Positions 26,067 to 35,319 of a stretch of 64,000 nucleotides of DNA are shown here, in pieces. The translations under genes were made by a program, and so were the position numbers. How positions within the stretch are numbered: position 1 is the stretch's first letter; every line of letters begins with the position of its first letter. The notes under the pieces were generated by a model, which was given only the letters and a program-made list of their open reading frames with translations, was not told where the DNA came from and searched no databases. The stretch covers positions 1-64,000 of the forward strand of contig JAQCEM010000002.1 of NCBI GenBank assembly GCA_027729635.1. Direction: 5' to 3'. The stretch is from Casp-actino8 sp001510335. GTDB lineage: Bacteria; Actinomycetota; Acidimicrobiia; Acidimicrobiales; Ilumatobacteraceae.

Positions 26067-26672
26067 TCAGCGCCCTGACTCGTCTCGTAGGCGGTTAATC
26101 AGGTCCAACATCTCGTCAACGGTCTCGTCGAGATCATCATTGACGAACGTGTAGTCCGCTAAAGCAAGGCCAACTGGCTCTTCTTCTTCGGCTTTGCGTA
26201 AACGTTCAACCACCTTGTGGTCGGGATCACCCCGTCCAATCAGACGTCGGCGCTGCTCATCTCGAGACGGGGGCAAGATAAAGAGCAATACCGACTCGGG
26301 GTGACGCACCTTGACCTGCTGTGCTCCATCGACTTCAATTTCGAGCACGATGTCACGACCAGACGAGAATTCTGGGACCGGGGTGCCGTAGTAGTTGCCA
26401 AGGAATTCGGTCCACTCTAAAAACCCGTCATTTTGGCGATGCCGCTCAAAGGCGTCGCGAGAAGTGAACACATACGCCTCATCATGCTCACCTGGCCGCT
26501 GTTCGCGGGTTGTCCACGACCGACTGAGGAGCAAAGTGGAGTCTCGACGCAACAAGGCATCCACAATGGTGCCTTTGCCAACTCCCCCTGGACCAGAAAC
26601 AATCACGATCAATGGCTTGATCGGCGAAGAAGCACTCGACGATGAGGCGGGCGGTTGTGCCCGCTCGTTCAC
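26067..26672 (-). CDS. gmk: guanylate kinase
   Basis: Phosphorylates GMP to GDP with ATP. The 201-residue protein has the P-loop SGPGGVGKGTIVDALL after a 20-residue Ser/Pro-rich N-terminal extension, the GMP-binding RSWTTREQRPGE and DIVLEIEVDGAQQV. The final SGPGGVGKG differs slightly from the common SGPSGVGKS, but the lysine is kept. GTG at 26672 overlaps the mihF stop (GTGA). Confidence 0.96.
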   Translation of the reverse strand: MNERAQPPASSSSASSPIKPLIVIVSGPGGVGKGTIVDALLRRDSTLLLSRSWTTREQRPGEHDEAYVFTSRDAFERHRQNDGFLEWTEFLGNYYGTPVPEFSSGRDIVLEIEVDGAQQVKVRHPESVLLFILPPSRDEQRRRLIGRGDPDHKVVERLRKAEEEEPVGLALADYTFVNDDLDETVDEMLDLINRLRDESGR

Positions 26673-26980
26673 TTGGCTAAGTGCTCAAGAAGTGTTTTTT
26701 TCTGCTGTGTGCCGAGACCTTGGATCTTGCGATTATCGGCGATGCCGACTTCTTCCATGATCTTGCGCGCTTTGACCTTGCCCAAACCGGGAAGGCTTTC
26801 AAGCATGGCAATGACTTTGAGTTTGCCGACATTGGGATCGTCGGACTCAAGCGCTGCCGCCACCGTCAAGGTGCCCTGTTTAAGTTGGCCCTTGATTATG
26901 GCACGCGCAGTCCGAGCTTCAGCCGCCTTGGCAAGGGCTGCAGCACGCTGTTCTGGTGTGAGTATCGGAGGAGTAGCCAT
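26669..26980 (-). CDS. mihF: actinobacterial integration host factor (MihF type)
   Basis: A small nucleoid-associated DNA-binding protein, unrelated in fold to E. coli IHF. The 103-residue chain has a long N-terminal helix (about 1-45, LTPEQRAAALAKAAEARTAR) and a helix-two-turn-helix region LPGLGKVKARKIMEEVGI that binds DNA without sequence specificity. The start at 26980 (MATPPILT) is chosen over a frame open to 27010. It overlaps gmk by four bases, the typical actinobacterial pairing. Confidence 0.94.
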   Translation of the reverse strand: MATPPILTPEQRAAALAKAAEARTARAIIKGQLKQGTLTVAAALESDDPNVGKLKVIAMLESLPGLGKVKARKIMEEVGIADNRKIQGLGTQQKKTLLEHLAK

Positions 26981-27038
26981 GGGCAAACCGTACCTATCAC
27001 AGGCGTTCAATAGGTGGATACCAGCCCATTTTGATCCG

Positions 27039-27980
27039 TTATGACGGGCTCAATCCCCCACGATGAGCAAGTCCGGTCAGGCTGGCGACCTCGGTCAACC
27101 CGTGCCGTGTCGCCCACTCGGAGAGTTCACCAGCAATTTTGAAACAGGCGCGCGGGTCAGCAAAAGTCGCCGTACCAACTTGGACTGCACTGGCGCCGGC
27201 CAACATCAGTTCGGCGGCTTCCCAACCCGATGTCACTCCCCCGACCCCGATGATAGGTAGCTCGGGAATGGCGGCATGAACATCAAAGACCGTACGAACC
27301 GCAACGGGGTGGATCGCCCGTCCCGAAATACCCCCACCGCCATTGCCAAGGACCGGCCGCCCAGTTTCGGGGTCAAGCACCATTCCGACCACCGTGTTGA
27401 TCAGGGTGACCGCCTCAGCACCAGCCTCATGCACCGTTTGAGCAACTGCGACCACTTGATCGGTATTCGGACTGAGTTTGGCCCACAACGGAAGTTCAAG
27501 ACCCGCACAGACGGCGATGACTTCGGCCGACATATTGATGTCATGGGCGAAAATTCCGTGACCATGCATATTTGGACACGACAAATTGACTTCAACGGCA
27601 ACGACAGTTGATCGATGAGGCGAACTGCTTAACCCATCCTGCAGAAGTTGGGCCGCTTGTTGATATTCATCAACCGATCGACCCCAGATGCTGACGACTG
27701 CCGTTGCGTTAACTGCAGCCATCGCCGGCAAATCGTGTTCGATCCAATGTTGAACCCCAAGTCCTTGCAAACCAACGGCGTTGATCATGCCTTGCGGAAT
27801 CGGGTGAACACGTGGAGCGGGGTTACCTGCCCACTCAAAAGACGCAATTGATTTCACAACAACGGCACCAATTGAATTGAGTTCGCCATAGGCAGCAAGT
27901 TCTGCTCCGTGCCCGGCCGTACCTGACGCAGTCATTACTGGATGGGTTAACTCAACTGAACCAACTCGCACACGCGACAT
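27039..27980 (-). CDS. pyrD: dihydroorotate dehydrogenase, class 1
   Basis: Oxidises dihydroorotate to orotate with FMN. The 313-residue protein has the class 1 catalytic Cys in VNLSCPNMHG (class 2 enzymes have Ser), FMN contacts in GVGGVTSG and GASAVQVGTA, and no N-terminal membrane helix. It is close to the NAD-linked 1B type, but no pyrK partner gene is adjacent. The start at 27980 (MSRVRVGS) is preferred; a frame open to 28085 would run into carB. It is the last gene of the pyr operon. Confidence 0.93.
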   Translation of the reverse strand: MSRVRVGSVELTHPVMTASGTAGHGAELAAYGELNSIGAVVVKSIASFEWAGNPAPRVHPIPQGMINAVGLQGLGVQHWIEHDLPAMAAVNATAVVSIWGRSVDEYQQAAQLLQDGLSSSPHRSTVVAVEVNLSCPNMHGHGIFAHDINMSAEVIAVCAGLELPLWAKLSPNTDQVVAVAQTVHEAGAEAVTLINTVVGMVLDPETGRPVLGNGGGGISGRAIHPVAVRTVFDVHAAIPELPIIGVGGVTSGWEAAELMLAGASAVQVGTATFADPRACFKIAGELSEWATRHGLTEVASLTGLAHRGGLSPS

Positions 27981-27993
27981 CACGATACCGATC

Positions 27994-30900
27994 TCATCTT
28001 CCGTGATATTCCTGCAGGCTCTTGACTTCCAGAGGATGATCAAGTTGTTCAGCCATACCTTGAACAGCAGCCAATGCGGCCTCAACCGTTGTCACCGAGC
28101 TCACTCGATGAACGTTAGCGGCTTTGCGAATTGCTTCGCCGTCGGTTCGACCACCACGACCTTGTGGTGTATTGATGACGAAGGAAATCTCGCCACTCGC
28201 AATGAGATTCACCGCAGTGATTTTTGAGCCTTCGCTTACCTTGCCAACAACTGCGTCGACCATGTAGCCAAAACGACTGAGGTAATCAGCAGTGCCAGGT
28301 GTGGCCATAATTCCGAATCCGAGTGCACGCAATCGCTTGGCGACAACAATGCCAGCGGGCTTGTCCCCATCAGCCAACGACAAGAACACTGTTCCGCTCG
28401 TTGGCAAAACAGTTCCAGCAGCCAACTCTGCTTTGTAGAACGCTCGCCCAAATGTCACGTCAATACCCATGACTTCACCGGTTGAACGCATTTCCGGTCC
28501 GAGCGCAGTATCAACTTCAGGGAAACGACTAAACGGCAACACTGCTTCTTTCACCGCAACAGTGTCAGGCGAATCAAGCAGTACTGAACGTGTGAGCAAA
28601 CCTTCAGTACGCAATTCAGCCAAGGTTGCACCAAGCATCACTCGCGTCGCCACTTTGGCCAATGGAACTCCAGTTGCTTTCGCCACAAACGGAACCGTAC
28701 GACTTGCTCGTGGGTTCGCTTCAATCACGTACACGTTGGTTCCAGCAACTGCAAACTGCACGTTAATCAATCCACGCACATCAAGCGCTGTGGCGATTGC
28801 GGCTGTGTATGACTCGATCACTTCGACAACCCATGCGGGAAGTGTTTGTGGAGGAATTGCACATGCCGAGTCGCCAGAGTGCACGCCCGCTTCTTCAACA
28901 TGTTCCATGACTCCACCGATCAGCACTTCACCGGTGTGATCGCGAATCGCGTCAACGTCAACTTCGGTTGCATCCTCAAGGAATCGATCAATCAAAACTG
29001 GACGTTCGGCGGAAAGCCCGCCCTCTTTGCCCAGACTGCCGAACCCAGATAGTTCTGCCATGGCTCGGGTTAAGTGATCGCGATCATGCACGATCTGCAT
29101 TCCTCGACCACCCAATACATAACTAGGCCGTACGAGAACTGGGAATCCGACACAATCCACAATGGCCATGGCCTGCTCCAGAGTGACCGCCGTTCCACCT
29201 GGCGGTTGCGGAATACTGAGCGACTCACACAGTTCATTCCACTTCTCGCGGTCTTCCGCAAGGTCAATTGATGCAGGCGACGTACCGGCAATGAGATCAA
29301 CCGGTATCTGACCAGAAAGTTTGAGCGGTGTTTGGCCACCCAGTGACACAATCACCTTGGGCTTCTTGCCACCGGCCGCCGCAGTTTCTGCAGCGATGAC
29401 GTTCAACACATCTTCTTTGGTCAGCGGCTCAAAATACAGACGATCAGACGTGTCGTAGTCGGTTGAAACCGTCTCTGGGTTGCAGTTCACCATGACCGTT
29501 TCAAAGCCCGCATCGCGCAACGCAAATGAGGCGTGAACACAGCAATAGTCGAACTCGATACCTTGACCGATTCGGTTGGGACCAGAACCCAGAATGATCA
29601 CTCGTTGGCGATCAGATTCACGGACCTCATTTTCATCTTCATATGTTGAGTAGTGATAAGGCGTCAGTGCCGCAAACTCAGCTGAACATGTGTCGACGGT
29701 CTTGTACGTCGGGATAACACCGGCTGCTTCACGAGCAGCGCGTACTTCTGATTCAGTATTGCCCCAGAGGTAGGCCAACTGCGCATCGCTAAAACCCACG
29801 CGCTTGACGCGTTTCCATGCCGCCTTCGTCATCGCCGAAGGATTTAAAGACTTCACCGCATCGCGCTCTTCAATGATGATGGACATTTGATCTAAAAACC
29901 AGGGGTCAACTTTGCATGCAGCATGAACGTCATCAACTGAAATTCCACGGAACAACAGTTCACCGATGATGAAGATTCGCTCGGGCGTCGGGATGTCAAC
30001 GAGACGCATTAACTCCTCAGTTGAAACTTCGGCGAGCTGCTTTTCGGCGGGATCGCAATTGAGACCCTTGCGCCCCTGTTCAAGAGAACGCAGCGCCTTC
30101 TGCAAACTTTCGGGGAAGGTCCGACCAATCGCCATCACTTCGCCGACACTCTGCATTTGAGTTCCTAAGACTCCACTTGTGCCGGGCAACTTCTCAAAAG
30201 CCCAGCGAGGAATTTTTGTAACGACATAATCAATCGTCGGTTCAAAGCTGGCCGGCGTTGCCTTGGTGATGTCGTTAGGGATTTCATCGAGCGTGTAACC
30301 CACTGCCAACTTTGCCGCAATTTTGGCAATGGGGAATCCCGTTGCCTTTGAAGCCAGTGCACTTGACCGTGAAACTCGAGGGTTCATTTCAATCACAACT
30401 AATTCACCGTTGGCTGGGTTCACTGCGAACTGCACATTGGATCCACCAGTTTCAACACCAACACGGCGAATACAAGCCAAGGCCGCATCACGCATGATTT
30501 GGTACTCAACATCACTCAGTGTTTGCGCGGGTGCAACTGTGATGGAGTCGCCGGTGTGCACTCCCATTGGGTCAAAGTTTTCAATTGAACAAATGATGAC
30601 GCAGTTATCAGCGGTATCGCGCATGACTTCGAGTTCGTATTCTTTCCAACCCGCAATACTCTTCTCAATCAAGATCTCTCGGATTGGACTGGCATCAAGT
30701 CCATTGGCAGCCAAGTGTGCGAACTCTTCGGCAGTCTTGGCAATGCCGGTTCCACGTCCACCCAAAATATATGCGGGTCGAATAATGGCGGGAAGTCCGA
30801 TGGTCTTGATGACTTCAAGCGCATCTTCCATTGAGTGGGCAATTCCACTTTCGGGAACATTCAAACCAATTTCAATCATGGCCTTCTTGAACTTGTCGCG

Positions 30901-31287
30901 ATCTTCCGCCGTTGAAATTGATTCGGCATTAGCACCAATGAGTTCGGGGGTTCCTGGCACGCCTACGAGACCACGTTCAAACAAAGCCATCGCCAAGTTG
31001 AGACCGGTTTGTCCGCCAAGTGTCGGAAGAACTGCATCGGGCTTTTCACGCTCGATAATTTTTGCAACAACCTCCCACGTCAGTGGTTCGATGTACGTAC
31101 GATCGGCAAAATCGGGATCGGTCATGATCGTGGCTGGATTCGAGTTTGCCAAGATAACGCGATAGCCCTCCTCCTTGAGGACGCGACAGGCCTGAGTTCC
31201 GGAATAGTCAAACTCGCATGCCTGACCGATCACGATGGGACCAGAACCGATAATCAAAATTGAATGGATATCAGTGCGCTTGGGCAT
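27994..31287 (-). CDS. carB: carbamoyl-phosphate synthase large subunit
   Basis: Synthesises carbamoyl phosphate from ammonia, bicarbonate and two ATP, shared by arginine and pyrimidine pathways. The 1097-residue protein shows the internal duplication: two ATP-grasp halves, each with a GSGPxxIGQxxEFDY opening (residues about 14 and 565). An oligomerisation segment lies between them and a C-terminal MGS-like allosteric domain (about 950-1097) that binds UMP/ornithine type effectors. It follows carA by one base. Confidence 0.98.
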   Translation of the reverse strand: MPKRTDIHSILIIGSGPIVIGQACEFDYSGTQACRVLKEEGYRVILANSNPATIMTDPDFADRTYIEPLTWEVVAKIIEREKPDAVLPTLGGQTGLNLAMALFERGLVGVPGTPELIGANAESISTAEDRDKFKKAMIEIGLNVPESGIAHSMEDALEVIKTIGLPAIIRPAYILGGRGTGIAKTAEEFAHLAANGLDASPIREILIEKSIAGWKEYELEVMRDTADNCVIICSIENFDPMGVHTGDSITVAPAQTLSDVEYQIMRDAALACIRRVGVETGGSNVQFAVNPANGELVVIEMNPRVSRSSALASKATGFPIAKIAAKLAVGYTLDEIPNDITKATPASFEPTIDYVVTKIPRWAFEKLPGTSGVLGTQMQSVGEVMAIGRTFPESLQKALRSLEQGRKGLNCDPAEKQLAEVSTEELMRLVDIPTPERIFIIGELLFRGISVDDVHAACKVDPWFLDQMSIIIEERDAVKSLNPSAMTKAAWKRVKRVGFSDAQLAYLWGNTESEVRAAREAAGVIPTYKTVDTCSAEFAALTPYHYSTYEDENEVRESDRQRVIILGSGPNRIGQGIEFDYCCVHASFALRDAGFETVMVNCNPETVSTDYDTSDRLYFEPLTKEDVLNVIAAETAAAGGKKPKVIVSLGGQTPLKLSGQIPVDLIAGTSPASIDLAEDREKWNELCESLSIPQPPGGTAVTLEQAMAIVDCVGFPVLVRPSYVLGGRGMQIVHDRDHLTRAMAELSGFGSLGKEGGLSAERPVLIDRFLEDATEVDVDAIRDHTGEVLIGGVMEHVEEAGVHSGDSACAIPPQTLPAWVVEVIESYTAAIATALDVRGLINVQFAVAGTNVYVIEANPRASRTVPFVAKATGVPLAKVATRVMLGATLAELRTEGLLTRSVLLDSPDTVAVKEAVLPFSRFPEVDTALGPEMRSTGEVMGIDVTFGRAFYKAELAAGTVLPTSGTVFLSLADGDKPAGIVVAKRLRALGFGIMATPGTADYLSRFGYMVDAVVGKVSEGSKITAVNLIASGEISFVINTPQGRGGRTDGEAIRKAANVHRVSSVTTVEAALAAVQGMAEQLDHPLEVKSLQEYHGR

Positions 31288-31288
31288 G

Positions 31289-32380
31289 TCAGAAGCTTCC
31301 GTTCTGCATCAGTTGTGCAAACTGATCAAAGAGATAGCGACTGTCATGCGGTCCTGGTCCAGCCTCAGGGTGGTACTGCACGCTGAAAGCTGGGGCATCG
31401 AGAACGCGCATTCCTTCATTGGTTTGATCGTTGAGGTTGAGGTGCGTCACTGCTACTCGCCCACCCAAACTTTCGGCATCGACACAGAAGTTGTGGTTTT
31501 GACTCGTGATCTCCACATGGCCAGATGCGAGATGCTGCACCGGATGATTTCCACCATGATGTCCGAATGGCAACTTGTATGTTGATCCGCCCAGCGCACG
31601 ACTTAACAATTGATGTCCGAGACAGATACCGAACAGTGGCACCTGTCCAACCAATTCGCGAATTGCGTCGACCGCGTATAGAACAGCTGCCGGGTCTCCT
31701 GGACCGTTTGATAGGAAAACTCCGTGAGGCTGACGAGCCAACACTTCAGCGGCTGTCGTTGACGCCGGAACAACTTCAATCGTGGCGATCTCGGATAAGC
31801 AACGCAAGATGGTGGTTTTGATACCAAAGTCGTACGCCACAACTTTCAGTGGGCCGTTGCCGAATGAGTACGACTGATCAGTCGTCACGGTCGCGACGAG
31901 ATCAACTCCGTCGGTTCCTTTTTCGGCTTGAGCTGTGGCCAGCAATTCACTGTGTGACGCCGTCCCGAAAGCTCCAGGCATCGCTCCAGTGTCACGCAAA
32001 ATTCGCGTCAAACGTCGCGTGTCAATGCCGGCGATTCCGGCAATACCGCTCTTCTTCAACAACTCATTGAGACTTTGTTCGGCCCGATAGTTGCTATGAC
32101 GACGGGCCAGATCACGAACGATAACGCCGCGGCAATAGGGCCGACGAGATTCATCATCAGCAACGTTCGTTCCGTAATTACCGATGTGGGGATAGGTGAA
32201 TGTGACGATCTGTCCGGCATAACTCGGGTCAGTCACCACCTCTTGGTAGCCACTTAACACGGTGTTAAACACGACTTCACCCGTCGATATGCCCGAGGGC
32301 GCATCAGCGCCGATGGCTTCACCATCAAAAACACTTCCATCAGCGAGAACTAACGCCGCTTCACGAATTGTCATCATCAT
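31289..32380 (-). CDS. carA: carbamoyl-phosphate synthase small subunit
   Basis: Glutaminase subunit that supplies ammonia to CarB through a tunnel. The 363-residue chain has an N-terminal domain (1-150) and a class I amidotransferase domain with nucleophile Cys in FGICLGHQLL and the His-Glu pair in YHPEAGPGP. Three ATG codons stand in a row at the start; AGGGA just upstream favours the third (32374). Order pyrC-carA-carB-pyrD is as in other actinobacteria. Confidence 0.97.
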   Translation of the reverse strand: MMMTIREAALVLADGSVFDGEAIGADAPSGISTGEVVFNTVLSGYQEVVTDPSYAGQIVTFTYPHIGNYGTNVADDESRRPYCRGVIVRDLARRHSNYRAEQSLNELLKKSGIAGIAGIDTRRLTRILRDTGAMPGAFGTASHSELLATAQAEKGTDGVDLVATVTTDQSYSFGNGPLKVVAYDFGIKTTILRCLSEIATIEVVPASTTAAEVLARQPHGVFLSNGPGDPAAVLYAVDAIRELVGQVPLFGICLGHQLLSRALGGSTYKLPFGHHGGNHPVQHLASGHVEITSQNHNFCVDAESLGGRVAVTHLNLNDQTNEGMRVLDAPAFSVQYHPEAGPGPHDSRYLFDQFAQLMQNGSF

Positions 32381-32431
32381 CCCTGTTCTGCATAATTATG
32401 CACACTAACGCATTATTACTGTTTCGCCACA

Positions 32432-33739
32432 TCATCGTTGGGCCACCCCATCACGGACCACGAGTTGGCCCGCAAAGATCGTGTGTCGCACTTGACCGCG
32501 CACCTTGTGGCCGTGATACGGCGTGTTTTTGCTCTTGCTCGCCACCACTTCTCGATCTACCACCCATTCAGAAGTCGGATCAAAGATCGCAATGTTGGCG
32601 GGTTCGCCGACAGCAATGGGGCGACCATGGCGATCGCCGATTCCGGCGATGCGGGCCGGATTCCAACTCAGCGCCGCAAGAACTGCCTGAATTTCCATAT
32701 CTAATTCCGACAAGGACAAAGCCAATGCGGTCTCAAGTCCAAGCATTCCTGGTGGCGCCTGATCAAGAGGCTGTTCTTTGAGATGACTCGCATGCGGAGC
32801 GTGGTCGGTGGCAATCGCGTCAATCGTTCCGTCCCGCAAACCTTCTTTGAGAGCAGCGATATCAGCCGGCGTTCGCAACGGTGGGTTCACTTTAAAAACT
32901 GGATCAAAACTGCGAAGTGCCTCGTCAGTCAATGTGAAGTGATGTGGTGTTGCTTCAGCCGTTACTGGCAGTCCTTCAGCCTTAGCGCGACGCACCATCT
33001 CAACACTGCGTTCTGTTGACAAATGCAAAAAGTGAATCCGTGAACCCGTGAGCCGTACGAGTTCAATATCTCGATGCACCATGAGTTCTTCGGCGAGAGC
33101 TGGCCAACCTGGCAAACCCAGATGACTGCAACAAGATCCTTCGTGCATCACTGCACCAACAGTCAAACTGCTTACTTCACAGTGTTGTGCAAGCGTGATA
33201 TCAAGATCGCGCGCATACTCAAGTGCTCGCCGCATCAAGAGTGGATCTTGTACGCCATTGCCATCATCAGTAAACAACGTGACACCAGCATCGCGAAGTT
33301 CGCTATACGGCGCCAACGCCTCCCCTGCCCGACCAACCGTGATGCAACCCGATGGAATGACTTCGCAGAGTCCGGCTCGCTCGCCTTGTGCACGAACGAA
33401 CTCAACAACGATTCGCGAATCTTGCGACGGCTCAGTATTTGGCATCGCAACAACAGCCGTGAAACCGCCTAACGCCGCAGCCCGACTGCCCGTTTCAATC
33501 GTTTCTGACTCTTCGCGACCCGGCTCACGCAAATGCACATGGAGATCAACAAAACCAGGCGAAACAATGCAACCCGTTGCATCGAGATCGAAATCTGCCT
33601 TTGGCAGTTTCAACCCAGCCTGTACGACTTCAGCAATCACTCCACCCGAAATATGAACATCGGCCTGACGACCTTGTGCGTCAGTCGTTTCATCAAGAAT
33701 CCGGCCCCCACGAATATTGATCGTCTGCTCTTCCCTCAT
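32432..33739 (-). CDS. pyrC: dihydroorotase, type I
   Basis: Cyclises carbamoyl aspartate to dihydroorotate. The 435-residue metalloenzyme has the zinc-binding DLHVHLREPG near residue 65, further metal His residues in the middle (HFLHLS) and TDHAPH near residue 315, whose Asp is catalytic. Length and motifs are those of the type I enzymes that associate with or accompany PyrB. It overlaps pyrB by four bases. Confidence 0.96.
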   Translation of the reverse strand: MREEQTINIRGGRILDETTDAQGRQADVHISGGVIAEVVQAGLKLPKADFDLDATGCIVSPGFVDLHVHLREPGREESETIETGSRAAALGGFTAVVAMPNTEPSQDSRIVVEFVRAQGERAGLCEVIPSGCITVGRAGEALAPYSELRDAGVTLFTDDGNGVQDPLLMRRALEYARDLDITLAQHCEVSSLTVGAVMHEGSCCSHLGLPGWPALAEELMVHRDIELVRLTGSRIHFLHLSTERSVEMVRRAKAEGLPVTAEATPHHFTLTDEALRSFDPVFKVNPPLRTPADIAALKEGLRDGTIDAIATDHAPHASHLKEQPLDQAPPGMLGLETALALSLSELDMEIQAVLAALSWNPARIAGIGDRHGRPIAVGEPANIAIFDPTSEWVVDREVVASKSKNTPYHGHKVRGQVRHTIFAGQLVVRDGVAQR

Positions 33740-34686
33740 GACATCACTCCTGCTCCGGTTTCTGATCCACCTAAAACATCAAACAAAACTGCCATGCGCA
33801 CCGAGACACCATTGGCGACCTGTTGAGTGATCAAGTTGTTTGGCAGCGATGCTGGGTCAATCAACATTTCAACACCACGATTCATCGGGCCCGGATGCAT
33901 CAACAATGCATGGAGTGACAACATTTTTGCCCGACGATCATCAAGACCGTAACGAGCCGAATACTCCCCCAAGTTCGGCACCAAAGCCTCATTCATTCGT
34001 TCACGTTGCATGCGCAGCATGTAGAGAACGTCAAGTTTGCTGATGACATCATCAAGTGACGACGAAACCTCAACTGGCCAATCCTCAACTGCGGGTGGCA
34101 ACAAAGTACGCGGTGCGACCAGCACGACTTTTGCTCCGAGGGCAGTGAACGCTTGGACGTCACTGCGAGCAACGCGGCTGTGGCGAATATCGCCAACTAT
34201 TCCGATCGTCAGACCACTGAGGCAATCAACACTTGGAGTTCGTTCAAGTGTCGACATGATCGTGAAACTGTCAAGTAATGCTTGAGTCGGATGCTGATGC
34301 CATCCATCACCCGCATTAATGATTGATGCATCCGTCCAATCGCTCAGTTGCCACGGGATACCACTTGTTTTGTGACGTACAACGAAAGCAGCAACGCCCA
34401 TCGCGCTTACCGTCTCAATGGTGTCTTTGAGACTCTCACCCTTATTCACACTTGAAGTCGACACGCTAAACGTCATCGTGTCTGCCGACAAACGCTTAGC
34501 AGCAGTTTCAAAACTGATACGAGTACGAGTTGAGTCTTCAAAAAACAAACTGACAACAGTTCGGCCGTTGAGTGCCGGAACCTTGGGCACGGGGCGTCGA
34601 TTGACCTCGGCCATATGCGTGGCCAAACCCAAGATTCGCACAATTCCATCGACTCCTAATTCAGGAATACTGCGCAGATGCTTCAC
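33736..34686 (-). CDS. pyrB: aspartate carbamoyltransferase catalytic subunit
   Basis: Committed step of pyrimidine synthesis: joins carbamoyl phosphate and aspartate. The 316-residue protein has the carbamoyl phosphate signature FFEDSTRTR near residues 50-58 and HPTQALLD near 133. No pyrI regulatory subunit gene follows, as usual outside enterobacteria, so control is probably by PyrR. It overlaps pyrR by four bases. Confidence 0.97.
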   Translation of the reverse strand: MKHLRSIPELGVDGIVRILGLATHMAEVNRRPVPKVPALNGRTVVSLFFEDSTRTRISFETAAKRLSADTMTFSVSTSSVNKGESLKDTIETVSAMGVAAFVVRHKTSGIPWQLSDWTDASIINAGDGWHQHPTQALLDSFTIMSTLERTPSVDCLSGLTIGIVGDIRHSRVARSDVQAFTALGAKVVLVAPRTLLPPAVEDWPVEVSSSLDDVISKLDVLYMLRMQRERMNEALVPNLGEYSARYGLDDRRAKMLSLHALLMHPGPMNRGVEMLIDPASLPNNLITQQVANGVSVRMAVLFDVLGGSETGAGVMS

Positions 34687-35261
34687 GGGTTCGCCCTTTT
34701 TGACAACGTCACACCGTCGGGTTGCACCTGCACGTCTTCGTCACGGCCAGTCGGAAGGTTTTTGCCAACATAATCCGGCCGAATCGGTAATTCACGGTGG
34801 CCGCGATCGATCATGACTGCCAATTGCACCGACGAGGGGCGTCCATACTGGTTCAGCGCGTCAAGTGCGGCGCGAACAGTGCGACCGGTAAACAGAACGT
34901 CGTCGACGAGGACAACTTTTGATCTAGTGAGATCTGTTGGAATTTCAGTCACCGCCACTGGGGTCACCGGACGCAAATTGATGTCATCGCGAAACAGTGA
35001 GACGTCTAACTTTCCGAGCGGAATAGGCCGACTGGTTTCGCCTTCGATCTGATTGATGGTGGCGACGAGACGTTCGGCCAACCAGACACCACCTCGTTGC
35101 AAGCCAACGATGATGATTCCATCAAGACCACGATTGCGTTCAATAATTTCGTGCGCAATACGAGTGACTGCACGATTCACATCGGCTAGTCCAAGAACCT
35201 GCACCAGGTTCGACGTAGCAGACTGAGATGTATCTGGGTGGGAACCCGAAGAAAGTGTCAT
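34683..35261 (-). CDS. pyrR: PyrR, pyrimidine operon RNA-binding regulator
   Basis: A phosphoribosyltransferase-fold protein that binds pyr mRNA when UMP is plentiful, and also has uracil phosphoribosyltransferase activity in some species. The 192-residue protein carries the PRPP motif VVLVDDVLFTGRT and the RNA-facing GLQRGGVWLAERL. It heads the operon pyrR-B-C-carA-B-pyrD. GGAGG lies five bases before the ATG, and immediately upstream of that is a PyrR-recognition motif (35277-35290), which argues for autogenous translational control. Confidence 0.96.
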   Translation of the reverse strand: MTLSSGSHPDTSQSATSNLVQVLGLADVNRAVTRIAHEIIERNRGLDGIIIVGLQRGGVWLAERLVATINQIEGETSRPIPLGKLDVSLFRDDINLRPVTPVAVTEIPTDLTRSKVVLVDDVLFTGRTVRAALDALNQYGRPSSVQLAVMIDRGHRELPIRPDYVGKNLPTGRDEDVQVQPDGVTLSKRANP

Positions 35262-35274
35262 ATTGTCCTCCGTA

Positions 35275-35292
35275 TGAGCCTCACAGGACTCA
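35275..35292 (-). promoter_or_regulatory. PyrR-binding RNA stem-loop in pyrR leader
   Basis: Minus strand bases 35290-35277 read AGTCCTGTGAGGCT, a full match to the PyrR binding-loop consensus ARUCCNGNGAGGYU as I recall it. Flanking TGAG/CTCA complete a hairpin. It ends four bases before the GGAGG of pyrR, so bound PyrR could hide the ribosome binding site. No antiterminator or U-run is present, pointing to translational rather than attenuation control. Confidence 0.85.
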
Positions 35293-35308
35293 CTTCACGG
35301 TCGGCATG

Positions 35309-35314
35309 ATCCTA
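35309..35314 (-). promoter_or_regulatory. candidate -10 box of the pyr operon
   Basis: Minus strand TAGGAT lies about 16 bases upstream of the PyrR stem-loop and would give a short leader containing it. No clear -35 box is found at the right spacing, inside the end of the RluA-family gene. Confidence 0.4.
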
Positions 35315-35319
35315 GCAGG

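Noticed and set aside
30323..31165. 280-codon open frame on the plus strand
   Set aside because: It is fully antisense to carB, whose protein is conserved throughout.
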